A stretch of 64,000 nucleotides of DNA, taken from contig NZ_LQBN01000003.1 in NCBI RefSeq assembly GCF_001507535.1, forward strand, positions 248,001 to 312,000, read 5' to 3'. Made by a program: the position numbers and the translations under genes. This document shows, piece by piece, positions 37,114-45,658 of this stretch. The DNA is from Thiomicrospira sp. WB1 (lineage in GTDB: Bacteria; Pseudomonadota; Gammaproteobacteria; Thiomicrospirales; Thiomicrospiraceae). Every line of letters begins with the position of its first letter. Position 1 is the stretch's first letter. The notes under the pieces were generated by a model, which did no database searches, was not told the origin of the DNA, and worked only from the letters and a program-made list of their open reading frames with translations.

Positions 37114-37980
37114 TTAGTGTTTGAGCGTGCTTTCATCCGTCGGATGAAACAGCGCTTCGATGTCGGCCAGATCAAATCGTTCGTGGAAATTGCACACTTC
37201 GTTGTGCACCACAATTTCCCCTTCCTGTTCAATGACGCGTCGGGCTTCTTCCTCGCCCAAGGACCGGATCATTTCTTTGACTTTTTCGCGGTCACGCGGG
37301 CATTCGTACGCCACCGTTGAAGGCTCGTAGAGTCGGACGGTTTCTTCGTGGAAAAGCCGATGCAACAGAGTCTCCGCAGGCAGGGTTAAGAGTTCTTCGC
37401 TGCCCACTGTGTCGGATAAGGCAGCAATGCGTTCCCAGCCATCGGCATCCTGTTCATCCGTGGTCGGCATTTTTTGAATCAGCAAGCCTGCGATGGCGTG
37501 CTCATTGGCGGCGAGCCAGAGTTTGGAGGGCAGTTGATCAGACTGGCTCAGGTAGTGCGTGAAGCACTCAGCCACCGTGTCGCCCTGGCGCAATACGTAA
37601 GATTGAAAGAGTTTATTGGTGACGGTGTTTTCCAGTGTGATCATGATCTGGCCATCGCCCAGCAAATCATGGATGCCTGCAAGCTCGGGTTCAATCGCGC
37701 CTCGCGTTTTGGCCACACCGCGTAATTGAAGCTGGTCGGTGACTTCCACCATCAACAAACTTACCGGCCCTTTTCCCTGTACTTGCAAAGTGAGGCGTCC
37801 CGGGTGCTTCATTCCCTTGGCCAGCAAAATGGCCATGGCAGTCAACTCGCCCAAAAGGGTTTGCAACGCAGGGGTATAGTGGCGGTCTTCGATCATGGCC
37901 TGCCAGGCTTGTGCGACCTGAAGGTGTTGACCTCGAATGTTGAGTTCGGAAAATAAAAAATTACGGGCTTGGTCTTCCAT
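37114..37980 (-). CDS. hslO: Redox-type chaperone Hsp33, altered zinc site
   Basis: A 288-residue cytoplasmic holdase of the Hsp33 family, recognised along its length. E. coli Hsp33 uses four Cys (CxC and CxxC) to bind zinc and act as an oxidation switch. Here the corresponding sites read AYEC and NEVC, so only two of the four Cys remain. Activation by disulfide formation would therefore differ. A GAGGAGG site lies before the ATG. In the ancestor it followed lipA by 29 bp; the transposon now separates it from lipB-lipA, so its expression may have changed. Confidence 0.9.
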   Translation of the reverse strand: MEDQARNFLFSELNIRGQHLQVAQAWQAMIEDRHYTPALQTLLGELTAMAILLAKGMKHPGRLTLQVQGKGPVSLLMVEVTDQLQLRGVAKTRGAIEPELAGIHDLLGDGQIMITLENTVTNKLFQSYVLRQGDTVAECFTHYLSQSDQLPSKLWLAANEHAIAGLLIQKMPTTDEQDADGWERIAALSDTVGSEELLTLPAETLLHRLFHEETVRLYEPSTVAYECPRDREKVKEMIRSLGEEEARRVIEQEGEIVVHNEVCNFHERFDLADIEALFHPTDESTLKH

Positions 37981-38015
37981 GGCGCCTCCTCAATAAACGG
38001 TGACCCTGTTTAAGC

Positions 38016-38020
38016 GCTGT
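38016..38020. repeat. Target-site duplication, left copy (GCTGT)
   Basis: GCTGT immediately before the left transposon end; the same five bases follow the right end at 49422-49426. Five-base duplications are typical of Tn7-family insertion. Confidence 0.93.
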
Positions 38021-38047
38021 TGTGACTTACATCGCTAGTTTGTACTG
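38021..38047 (+). repeat. Left terminal inverted repeat
   Basis: Starts TGTGACTTACATCGC and continues to ...TTTGTACTG; mismatches to the right end are at positions 6, 12, 14, 18 and 23. It includes the outermost TnsB-type site (38030-38047). Confidence 0.92.
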
Positions 38048-38143
38048 TCACCAACGATTTTACACCGTTTTTACATTGTTGTTTTGTATTGGGTTTAATA
38101 TGAATTCTGTTATAGTCGATTCGTACACCAGTGACTTGTACCG
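38030..38143 (+). promoter_or_regulatory. Left-end TnsB-type binding sites and tnsA promoter
   Basis: Eighteen-base units of the form CA-N7-TTTGTACTG or close variants occur at 38030-38047, 38074-38091 and 38126-38143, with a weaker candidate at 38050-38067. This spread-out arrangement resembles the left end of Tn7. TTGGGT (38089-38094), 16 bp and TATAGT (38111-38116) form a likely tnsA promoter between two sites, so bound TnsB could repress its own operon; that is inference. Confidence 0.7.
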
Positions 38144-38154
38144 GATTCAGCGCC

Positions 38155-38808
38155 ATGTCAGCCAGAAGCATTCCAAAAAACTATCGCAACGTAACGGGAA
38201 TTTATGCGTCCGCCAAGTCCGAGGATGCGGCTATGTTTGAATCGACCTTGGAGCGCGATTTTATCACAACACTAGAGTTCGACAGTAAGGTAACCAGCTT
38301 TGATGTCCAGCCTGTGCAAATTGAATGGTTCGACAAAAACGGCAAGCGGCGCTCTTACACTCCGGACATTCTTGTGAAAAGAAAAACTCGCTCCGGTGAG
38401 GAAACGGTCTTGGTTGAAGTGAAGTACCGCTCGGACCTGGAGAAGGATTGGGCGGACCTGAAGCCCAAACTGATGGCCGGTCTTCGCTATGCCAAACAGC
38501 GGGGCTGGAAGTTCAAAATCATGACCGAAGTCGAAATCCGCACGATTTTGTTGAAAAACGCCAAATTCCTGATGCCTTTCATCCGTCGTGGTGCGGATCG
38601 TGAAGGCGATATGACGTTGATCGACAACAAGCTTAAAGAGTTGAGGCAGTCGACGCCCAAGGCGTTACTCGAACAGCTCGCATACAGCGACTGGGACAAG
38701 GCGGCGTTGCTGCCCACGCTTTGGTACTTGATCGGGACGAAACAAATCCGGTGCGACCTTTATGGGGCGCAACTCAATATGAATACACCGATTTATTGGA
38801 AACCATAG
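38155..38808 (+). CDS. tnsA: Transposon endonuclease TnsA
   Basis: A 217-residue protein of the TnsA type, the endonuclease that cuts the 5' strands at the transposon ends so that the element leaves by cut-and-paste rather than replicative movement. Restriction-enzyme-like catalytic residues are visible: Glu33 in ESTLERDF, Asp71 in YTPDILV, and Glu88/Lys90 in LVEVKYR. The ATG at 38155 is favoured because the tnsA promoter would start RNA near 38122; a GTG at 38131 is in frame but lies within a TnsB-type site. It is shorter than Tn7 TnsA (273) because the N-terminal part is reduced. tnsB follows after 8 bp. Confidence 0.9.
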   Translation: MSARSIPKNYRNVTGIYASAKSEDAAMFESTLERDFITTLEFDSKVTSFDVQPVQIEWFDKNGKRRSYTPDILVKRKTRSGEETVLVEVKYRSDLEKDWADLKPKLMAGLRYAKQRGWKFKIMTEVEIRTILLKNAKFLMPFIRRGADREGDMTLIDNKLKELRQSTPKALLEQLAYSDWDKAALLPTLWYLIGTKQIRCDLYGAQLNMNTPIYWKP

Positions 38809-38816
38809 AGGTAGGT

Positions 38817-40694
38817 ATGGTGGCTGAATCCGGAATGCTGAAATTGGAACCGGGCGAATCCGTTTCTTATCACGGGGAAGAGTATTTCATTCGCCAGGTG
38901 ACCGACCTGACCCACGTCATGCTGATCCATCCGAAGACGAGCACACTTAAAGAAGTGCGAATCTCCGAAATCAGCGGCATCAATTTTGACGAGGCCAAAC
39001 CCACCGAGGATTTGGAGCTGATTCCGGAAGCCAAGTGGGATAAGGCCTTAAAGCGCTTCGGTATTATCAAGCCCCTGCTGGTTAAGGGAAGAACCCGCGC
39101 CATGGTCGAAAGCCGGGCCATTGAGCACGGATATTCCGCCAATACGCTTTACAACTGGATCAGGAGCTACGAGGAGACCGGCAAGGTAACGGATTTGTTG
39201 CCGGGAAAAAGGGCCGATAAGGGGGAAGCGAAACTAAGCCCGGAGCTGCAAGACCTGATCAAAAGCGTCATTAAGACCGAATATAAAACGAAGCAGAAGA
39301 AATCGGTCACCAAGGTACACCGAGAACTGAAGATCCAGTGCCGAGACAAGGGACTGAAGCCGCCGCACTACAACACTCTGAGAAACTGGATCAACAAGGA
39401 ATCTCCCAAAGAATTGCAAAGGGTCAGGGAAGGCGACAAAAAAGCGGCGGAAAAGTACAGCCATATTCAGGGCAAATTTCCCGGAGCCGACTGGCCTTTT
39501 TCCTACGTCCAGGTGGACCATACGTGGCTGGACGTCCAACTGTGCGACGACCATTGGCGTCGTCCCGTCGGTCGTCCCTGGATAACGGTCGTGTTCGACG
39601 TCTTCTCCAGAATGGTGCTCGGCTTCCGAGTCGGATTCGATGCGCCTTCCGGTTTGGTGACCGGTCTTGCGATTGCTCATTCGGCGCTGCCTAAAGAGGA
39701 TTGGCTGGCCAAATACAATGTCAACGGAGAGTGGCCGTGCTGGGGAATAAATTATGGTTCGCTTCACATGGATAACGCCAAGGAGTTCCGTGGCAAATTG
39801 ATTCAACGTGCATGCGACCAGTACGGCATTAACGTCGAGTGGAGACCGGTTGCGCGGCCTCATTACGGCGCGCACATCGAGCGTTACCTCGGCACCTTGG
39901 CCGAAGAGTTGAAAGGGGTGTCCGGCGCAACGTTTTCCAATGTTGCCGAAAAAGGAAACTACGACAGCGAAGGCAACGCCGTGCTTACGTTGTCCGACCT
40001 CGAAGAGTGGCTGACCCTGTATATTGTCGGCGTTTACCATAACACCAACCATTCGGCTTTGGGTATGCCGCCTTTGGCAAAGTTCCGGCAAGGGCTTTTA
40101 GGTGACAATGAGAATCCGGGAATCGGTCTGCCAGCTCAAATCCAAGGCCCCCGTCGTTTCCGTTTGGACTTTCTTCCGTTCATTGAAAGAACGGTTCAAA
40201 GAAGCGGGATCGTTGTCGACGAGGTGGTGTATTTTGCAGACGTCTTGCGACGCTGGATCAATGCGCCCGATCCTGAAAAGCCGAGCGTCAAACGCAAGTT
40301 TATCGTCCGACGGGACCCTCGGGACATCAGCACGATTTGGTTTTTCGACCCCGACGACAACGAATACTACCCGGTTCCCTACCGAAACACCGCCTATCCG
40401 CCGGTGAGCGTGTGGGAGTGGCGGGCCGCGCAAGCGAGGCTGAAACAGGAGCAAAAAGGCCGACAGGACGAAGACCTGATCTTCGCCACGATTAAGCGCA
40501 TGCGCGAGATTGAGGAAGAAGCGGCGAGAAAAACCAAGTCGGCTCGCAGGGCCCAGGAACGCAAGAAGCACGTATCCATGCTGCCGCTCCAGCCGGAACC
40601 CCAAACCGATACGAATGCGGATGAGGAGTCAAGTGAGGAAGTGGTTCCGAAGAAGACGATCACGCCATTCGAAGATCTGGACGAAATGCTATGA
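38817..40694 (+). CDS. tnsB: DDE transposase TnsB
   Basis: A 625-residue transposase that binds the ends and joins their 3' ends to the target. The catalytic triad is complete: Asp234 (VQVDHTWLD), Asp319 (HMDNAKEF) and Glu355 (GAHIERYLG), giving DDE with 35 residues between the last two. N-terminal helix-turn-helix regions (about 75-215) should bind the repeated end sites. The C-terminus is charged (RRAQERKKH, then acidic) and probably contacts TnsC. AGAGGTAGG sets the start at 38817. tnsC overlaps by four bases. Confidence 0.95.
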   Translation: MVAESGMLKLEPGESVSYHGEEYFIRQVTDLTHVMLIHPKTSTLKEVRISEISGINFDEAKPTEDLELIPEAKWDKALKRFGIIKPLLVKGRTRAMVESRAIEHGYSANTLYNWIRSYEETGKVTDLLPGKRADKGEAKLSPELQDLIKSVIKTEYKTKQKKSVTKVHRELKIQCRDKGLKPPHYNTLRNWINKESPKELQRVREGDKKAAEKYSHIQGKFPGADWPFSYVQVDHTWLDVQLCDDHWRRPVGRPWITVVFDVFSRMVLGFRVGFDAPSGLVTGLAIAHSALPKEDWLAKYNVNGEWPCWGINYGSLHMDNAKEFRGKLIQRACDQYGINVEWRPVARPHYGAHIERYLGTLAEELKGVSGATFSNVAEKGNYDSEGNAVLTLSDLEEWLTLYIVGVYHNTNHSALGMPPLAKFRQGLLGDNENPGIGLPAQIQGPRRFRLDFLPFIERTVQRSGIVVDEVVYFADVLRRWINAPDPEKPSVKRKFIVRRDPRDISTIWFFDPDDNEYYPVPYRNTAYPPVSVWEWRAAQARLKQEQKGRQDEDLIFATIKRMREIEEEAARKTKSARRAQERKKHVSMLPLQPEPQTDTNADEESSEEVVPKKTITPFEDLDEML

Positions 40695-41593
40695 GCTTGG
40701 AGCATCTGACCCCTAAAACGAGAGAGCTGCTCAAACTCGATGATGAAGAGCGTATCCGGGTTATCCGTGCCTCACGTTGGGTCGGCTATCCTCGGGCTAA
40801 AAAGCTGCTGGCAAAGCTTAATGAGCTGTTGGACTATCCGAGGACCGACCGCATGCCCAACTTGCTCATTATCGGCGACACGAACAACGGCAAGACGATG
40901 CTGGTCAAACGGTTCTGCAATATGCATCCCGCGTCCGACAATCCAGAGGGCTACAGCGTGTCCCTTCCGGTGTTGTACGTCGAGTGTCCTCCCAAGCCCG
41001 ACGAGGGGCGGCTATATGACGAGATTTTGGGCAAGCTCTACCAAAAGTTCAAGGAGCGGGACAATGCCGGTAAAAAGCAGTCCCAGGTGCTGAAAGTCTG
41101 TGAAACAATCGGCGTCAAAATGATCATACTGGACGAGGTGCAACATATTCTTGCGGGCAGCCACAACCAGCAGCGCCTGTTTTTGAACGTGCTCAAGACC
41201 TTGGGTAACAAGCTGAAGGTTCCGATCGTGGCCGTCGGTATTAGGGAGGCGTTCAACGCCATCCAAACGGACGCGCAGCTGGCGAACCGGTTCGAGCTCG
41301 CACCGCTGCCGCGATGGCGGCTCGGGGACGAGGATTACGAACGGCTTTTGGCGAGTTTCGAGGCCTTGCTGCCGTTGAACCAACCGTCCTACCTCTATGA
41401 GAACCAGCTGGCCAATAAGCTTTTTTCAATGACCGACGGTTACATTGGTGAACTGGCCCGCGTGCTTTCCAAGGCGGCCGAAGAGGCGATCCGTTCCGGA
41501 GAGGAAAGAATTACGCTGAAAATTCTCAAACAATTGGATTGGGTCGCGCCTTCCGAAAGGAAACGGCAAATGGACCGGATTTTGGGGATTTGA
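40691..41593 (+). CDS. tnsC: AAA+ transposition regulator TnsC (short, TniB-like)
   Basis: A 300-residue AAA+ ATPase that links target choice to the transposase. Walker A is GDTNNGKT at residues 62-69 and Walker B is IILDE at 145-149, followed by an arginine-rich sensor region near AQLANRFELAPLPRW. Tn7 TnsC has 555 residues; this protein has the smaller size of TniB and of TnsC from CRISPR-associated and related elements. Its ATG overlaps the tnsB stop (ATGA), so the two are translationally coupled. Confidence 0.93.
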   Translation: MSLEHLTPKTRELLKLDDEERIRVIRASRWVGYPRAKKLLAKLNELLDYPRTDRMPNLLIIGDTNNGKTMLVKRFCNMHPASDNPEGYSVSLPVLYVECPPKPDEGRLYDEILGKLYQKFKERDNAGKKQSQVLKVCETIGVKMIILDEVQHILAGSHNQQRLFLNVLKTLGNKLKVPIVAVGIREAFNAIQTDAQLANRFELAPLPRWRLGDEDYERLLASFEALLPLNQPSYLYENQLANKLFSMTDGYIGELARVLSKAAEEAIRSGEERITLKILKQLDWVAPSERKRQMDRILGI

Positions 41594-41595
41594 CC

Positions 41596-42657
41596 ATGTT
41601 ATCGGGTAAGCTTTGGCCGGTTCACCCACATCCTTACCCGAACGAATTGATGTCCTCTTGGTTGGTCAGAATCGCGCACGCCAATGGCGAAAAGGTGCAG
41701 ACGTTTTGCCATCAAGAGTTCGGTGTCAAACACCAGGTTTGGAACCGGGATATCGACCGGCTCGGACCTGACTGGCTTCTCAGTCAACTTGCAGAGAAAA
41801 CGGCGACAGCCATAAAGGTTGTCCGGCAGACGACATTAAAGCGTTATGAAGGTGTTCTGTTTCAACATGCAAGGAACTCTGGAGTCGAACCCTGGATCAC
41901 CCCGCTAAAGGTTTACCACCGTAAGCATAATGGTTTTGGTATGCAATTTTGTCCTCAATGCTTGAAAGAAGACGAAGAGCCTTATTTCAGGACGCATTGG
42001 CGGGTCGCGCTTTACACATTTTGCCCAAAGCACCAAATTATGATGCATGATCGGTGTCAGGAATGTGGAGAACCGGTGGCGTTTCATCGAATTGAACTAG
42101 GAAAGGGGAACGAAGAGGTGGGTTTGGAGAAGAAGCTCGCCACCTGCTTTAATTGCGGTTTCTACTTGGCGGCATCGAAAAGAGAAAAAGCTGACCATTT
42201 AACCTGGAATGTTTTTGAGAATTGGCAAGACACTCTGTTGGGTTTAGAAGGTGTTAGTTTGACCGAGTATGATATAGAGCGACTGGTCGTATTACATCAA
42301 TTTTCAAAACTTTTGACATCAAAAGCGACATCGGAAAAGTTATTGAAATTCATTGAAGAGACGATGTCTTTGAGTTTAAACCGGCCAAATTTAGAGTTAA
42401 AGTCTTTTGATAAAAATGACCTTTCTATACGTCATCAAACAATTGGATGCGGATGGTGGCTATTAATGGATTGGCCTAATAACTTATATTGGACTTGGCT
42501 GAACGGTGCCGTTCGTTACAATCAACTGTTGAAGGATTTATGGTTCATACCTAGCTGGTATTCAGCTGAAGTAACCTTTTTTAACGTTAATTACAGGAAA
42601 AGGCTTGATTTACTAGAGAAAGGCAACAAAACTCATTCTATTCATCTACCGGAATGA
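41596..42657 (+). CDS. tniQ: Target-selection protein TniQ/TnsD family
   Basis: A 353-residue TniQ-family protein that recognises a target site and recruits TnsC. The N-terminal motif PYPNELMSSWLVRIA is the family hallmark. Zinc-binding pairs follow: C119/C122, C143/H146, C154/C157, and a later CFNC. It is shorter than Tn7 TnsD (508 residues), having about 130 residues after the zinc region. It starts two bases after the tnsC stop. The last third becomes AT-rich, like the cargo that follows. Whether it recognises lipA, where the element sits, is open. Confidence 0.9.
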   Translation: MLSGKLWPVHPHPYPNELMSSWLVRIAHANGEKVQTFCHQEFGVKHQVWNRDIDRLGPDWLLSQLAEKTATAIKVVRQTTLKRYEGVLFQHARNSGVEPWITPLKVYHRKHNGFGMQFCPQCLKEDEEPYFRTHWRVALYTFCPKHQIMMHDRCQECGEPVAFHRIELGKGNEEVGLEKKLATCFNCGFYLAASKREKADHLTWNVFENWQDTLLGLEGVSLTEYDIERLVVLHQFSKLLTSKATSEKLLKFIEETMSLSLNRPNLELKSFDKNDLSIRHQTIGCGWWLLMDWPNNLYWTWLNGAVRYNQLLKDLWFIPSWYSAEVTFFNVNYRKRLDLLEKGNKTHSIHLPE

Positions 42658-42669
42658 AAAAATAACAGT

Positions 42670-42675
42670 TATAAT
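42670..42675 (+). promoter_or_regulatory. -10 box before the methyltransferase gene
   Basis: A perfect TATAAT 39 bp before the methyltransferase ATG, in an AT-rich spacer. No convincing -35 was seen, so this is tentative. AAGG near 42704 is the ribosome site. Confidence 0.4.
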
Positions 42676-42713
42676 TCCTTAAATTTCATTTTGTATTATT
42701 TTTAAGGCTGTTC

Positions 42714-44003
42714 ATGTCCACTTCCTTAGCTAATCAAGAAAATTTGTTTGATAAATGGGTTGATCAACTTAAGGTTGAAGCTCCTCACTCATCAAATCAG
42801 CCAAGTATAAACCTACCTTACCAAAGATGGTTTAGGTTTAAAGAAGCATATTCTCCACAATTGGTTTCCGACATTGTCTCGTCACTTGAGACTAGGCCTG
42901 TGACAGTTTTGGATCCGTTTGGAGGGTGTGGAACTACCGCAGTAACATGTCAATTTTTAGGCATTACGCCAACAGCCATTGAAGTTAACCCCTTTTTAGC
43001 GGATTTAACCCAATCGAAACTTTCTCAATATGACTTGAATGATTTAAAAAGTGCGAAATTAGACCTTCTTCAAGCAGTGGACCGTATACACATAACTCAA
43101 AAAGATATTGATAAATATCCCCCTACATTTTGTGAGCCAGGAATAAAAGATAGGTGGTTGTTTAGTGAAGCATTATTTCATCGAATTTTACAGTATAAGG
43201 CTGTTATTAATTCATTTGAAGATCAAGACGTTAAGCGTTTATTTAAGGTTGTTTTAGGTAGTTGTCTGATTCCGGTTAGCAACGTGTTGATCGATGGAAA
43301 AGGAAGGAAATATAGAAAAAACTGGCTAGAAAATCAATCTAAAGTAGATGATTTTGAAGAGCTGTTTCTGCAAAAATTAGACGAAGTAATATGTGATATA
43401 AGAGAGTATGGTGCGAAGACTAGAGACTTTAATTTATTAAAAGGTGATTGTCGTGAACAAATAAAAAATGTTCAAAGTTTTGATTTGTCGATATTTTCTC
43501 CACCTTATCCCAATACTTTCGATTATACCGATGTTTATAATGTTGAACTTTGGATTTTGGATTATATAAAGTCTAATGAGCAGTGTCTTTCATTAAGATC
43601 AGAAACGTTGCGATCTCATGTTCAAGTTAAAAGAGATTATGGGAATATTTATGCAAAATCCTTTTTGTTGGAGCAGGTAGAAAAACAACTAAAGGAAATT
43701 GAGCAGAATCTTTGGCATAAAGATATACCAAGTATGGTTGGAGCTTATTTTAGTGATTTGGGTGGATTGTTAATGGAAATGCGAACCAAGATAGCAGTTG
43801 ATGGAAATATCATTATGGTTGTTGGTGATAGTGCATATAAGTCAATCAGAGTACCTGTTGCCGATATACTTGAAGAAATTGCTATAAGTATTGGATACAA
43901 AACACATAAAAAAGAAGTTCTTAGAAAGCTAAGGACGAGTTACCAACAGGGGAGGCGACAAGATTTAGATGAAACTATGCTTTGGGTTGTTCCTTCATCC
44001 TAA
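42714..44003 (+). CDS. Site-specific DNA methyltransferase (SPPY type)
   Basis: A 429-residue amino-methyltransferase. AdoMet-binding motif I is DPFGGCGTT at residues 67-75 with an acidic residue in AIEVNPF after the next strand. Catalytic motif IV is SPPY at 262-265. SPPY is commonest in N4-cytosine enzymes but also occurs in N6-adenine ones, so the base is unsure. The roughly 190 residues between the motifs probably include the target-recognition region. The gene is AT-rich and ends one base from the convergent nuclease gene. It may protect host DNA from that nuclease; this is inference. Confidence 0.85.
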   Translation: MSTSLANQENLFDKWVDQLKVEAPHSSNQPSINLPYQRWFRFKEAYSPQLVSDIVSSLETRPVTVLDPFGGCGTTAVTCQFLGITPTAIEVNPFLADLTQSKLSQYDLNDLKSAKLDLLQAVDRIHITQKDIDKYPPTFCEPGIKDRWLFSEALFHRILQYKAVINSFEDQDVKRLFKVVLGSCLIPVSNVLIDGKGRKYRKNWLENQSKVDDFEELFLQKLDEVICDIREYGAKTRDFNLLKGDCREQIKNVQSFDLSIFSPPYPNTFDYTDVYNVELWILDYIKSNEQCLSLRSETLRSHVQVKRDYGNIYAKSFLLEQVEKQLKEIEQNLWHKDIPSMVGAYFSDLGGLLMEMRTKIAVDGNIIMVVGDSAYKSIRVPVADILEEIAISIGYKTHKKEVLRKLRTSYQQGRRQDLDETMLWVVPSS

Positions 44004-44004
44004 A

Positions 44005-45030
44005 TTATGAACTTGTCGTTAATATTGGTTCAATAAAGAACCGCAGCGGTTCATCAAAATCTGGCCGTATTTCATCATATTTTGGATCATATTCTATTTC
44101 TTTATTTTGGTAGAAGAATAAGTCTTCGTCTTTTCGACGAGCATCAAAGACAATTAAATATCCCCTAGTTTCATTTTGTGGCTCGTGAGAGCTTATTTTA
44201 TCAAGATAGTCGTTGAGTTGTTTTGCACCTTCTTTGGCTCTGGCATCACGATATTTAATCTTTTTTCCTGAGTTACTTATAGAGTCTCCAAGCCACTTGA
44301 CTTCTAGTATTGCTGTTCTATTAGTATTTTTAAAGGTAACCTTGATATCAACTGGATGTGAGTCGTCAACATTCTGTTCAGGGTGAACAACTGCTCTCCT
44401 TGTGAAAACATTTTTAAGAAACTGAGTAAGAGAATCGCGCATATAATGTTCAGGTCTTGATTTGAACTCCTTTCTGTCTTTGGGGTTGTGCCATGCATCG
44501 TTTAAAAGCATACAAGTACTTTTTCTCGCTGATTCATCTTTGTAGGCTTTTAGTTGGCACCTTAAAAATTCAAAATCAAGATTTGTAAAACAGGATTTTT
44601 TATTATCTGGTTGAGTTAATTGTATTGTCACATTGTTGTGAGTGATAAATTCTTTTTTATCAGAAGTTAGTTTATAAAAATTTCCTTCTAATTGAAGCTT
44701 CTCAATTTGTTCAATATCTAAAATAGATGACCAAATTTGCTCTTCTTCATCTACGAAAAGACAGATGTCATTATTCCTATTTTCTTTTGAATAAAAATAT
44801 AGAAGCTCATCCATACAATCTATCTTATTAAGTTGCGTATTTTTGATCGATTCATTAGTAACTGTACCTATTAAAACTTGGCCATTAATAGATTCAAAAG
44901 ATACATAGTTAAAAAAATGCTTTATATTTCTGACTAAATTAATCATTTCTATTGTTGGTATGCCATTAATCGAAGCAATAGAAAAAAACATATTTTTTAT
45001 GTGGTTTATTGTTGAGTTTAAATTGTTCAT
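44005..45030 (-). CDS. PD-(D/E)xK nuclease, cargo effector
   Basis: A 341-residue cytoplasmic protein. The C-terminal half has a restriction-like active site: Asp228 in HPVDIKV, and Glu243-x-Lys245 in LEVKWLG, on two strands separated by the usual short loop. Residues 1-160 show no recognised domain. It is the third gene of an operon after the SMC-like ATPase and the middle protein, beginning 17 bp after the latter. By position it would be the DNA-cutting effector, with activity controlled by the ATPase. I do not recognise the precise family. Confidence 0.7.
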   Translation of the reverse strand: MNNLNSTINHIKNMFFSIASINGIPTIEMINLVRNIKHFFNYVSFESINGQVLIGTVTNESIKNTQLNKIDCMDELLYFYSKENRNNDICLFVDEEEQIWSSILDIEQIEKLQLEGNFYKLTSDKKEFITHNNVTIQLTQPDNKKSCFTNLDFEFLRCQLKAYKDESARKSTCMLLNDAWHNPKDRKEFKSRPEHYMRDSLTQFLKNVFTRRAVVHPEQNVDDSHPVDIKVTFKNTNRTAILEVKWLGDSISNSGKKIKYRDARAKEGAKQLNDYLDKISSHEPQNETRGYLIVFDARRKDEDLFFYQNKEIEYDPKYDEIRPDFDEPLRFFIEPILTTSS

Positions 45031-45047
45031 ATTAAAATAAAATCAAT

Positions 45048-45656
45048 CTAGCCGCTATGTGTTTTTTTCTCTGTATTATTATATGTAACCCATGTCAATG
45101 TAGACAAAATTGGGTCACGTATATCGAGGCCGACTTGTTCGGTAATATTTATTAGATTTTTATACATGTGCTCTGTAGCAACTTCACCAAGAACTTCTTT
45201 TATAGAGCTTCTTAAATCTGGGTTATTTAACTCATCGTTGCTATAAATTCCGTTCAAAACTGTTGATAAGTCCGAAAGCAAGCAGATGTCACAACTATTA
45301 CTAATACTATTTTTCCTGTTTTCAAAAACCGATAATTTGGAAAAAAATTGGACAGTTTTTTTTCCAGATGAAGTTAAAGAAACGTTAGTAATTTCTTCTG
45401 GTGAAAAAACTATATATTCCATTTCTTGTGCCATTTCAATGGCTTTTATTATTTCCTTGGAAGTAATGCGACTTTCAGATAAGTAAAACTTATATCCCCA
45501 AGCTGAATATGAGAGCCCTTTGTTGATTCCAATAAAAGCAGATAAGTAAAGAATAACAAGTAATTCATCAACGCTTATATCATTAATGAAGTTGTCTTCT
45601 AGTCTTTTAAGGGTAAATAAAAGGTCAAACAGAGCGTAGTCTTGGTAATCAGTCAA
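45048..45656 (-). CDS. Middle component between ATPase and nuclease
   Basis: A 202-residue protein with no family I can name. It is helical and AT-rich; a short segment (VSLTSSGKKTVQFF) resembles the wing of a winged helix. It starts with TTG at 45656, supported by AGGAG seven bases upstream, two bases after the ATPase stop codon. A small protein between an SMC-type ATPase and a nuclease is the layout of ABC three-component and Lamassu-type systems, in which it bridges sensor and effector. The assignment is by position only. Confidence 0.65.
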   Translation of the reverse strand: MTDYQDYALFDLLFTLKRLEDNFINDISVDELLVILYLSAFIGINKGLSYSAWGYKFYLSESRITSKEIIKAIEMAQEMEYIVFSPEEITNVSLTSSGKKTVQFFSKLSVFENRKNSISNSCDICLLSDLSTVLNGIYSNDELNNPDLRSSIKEVLGEVATEHMYKNLINITEQVGLDIRDPILSTLTWVTYNNTEKKTHSG

Positions 45657-45658
45657 GT

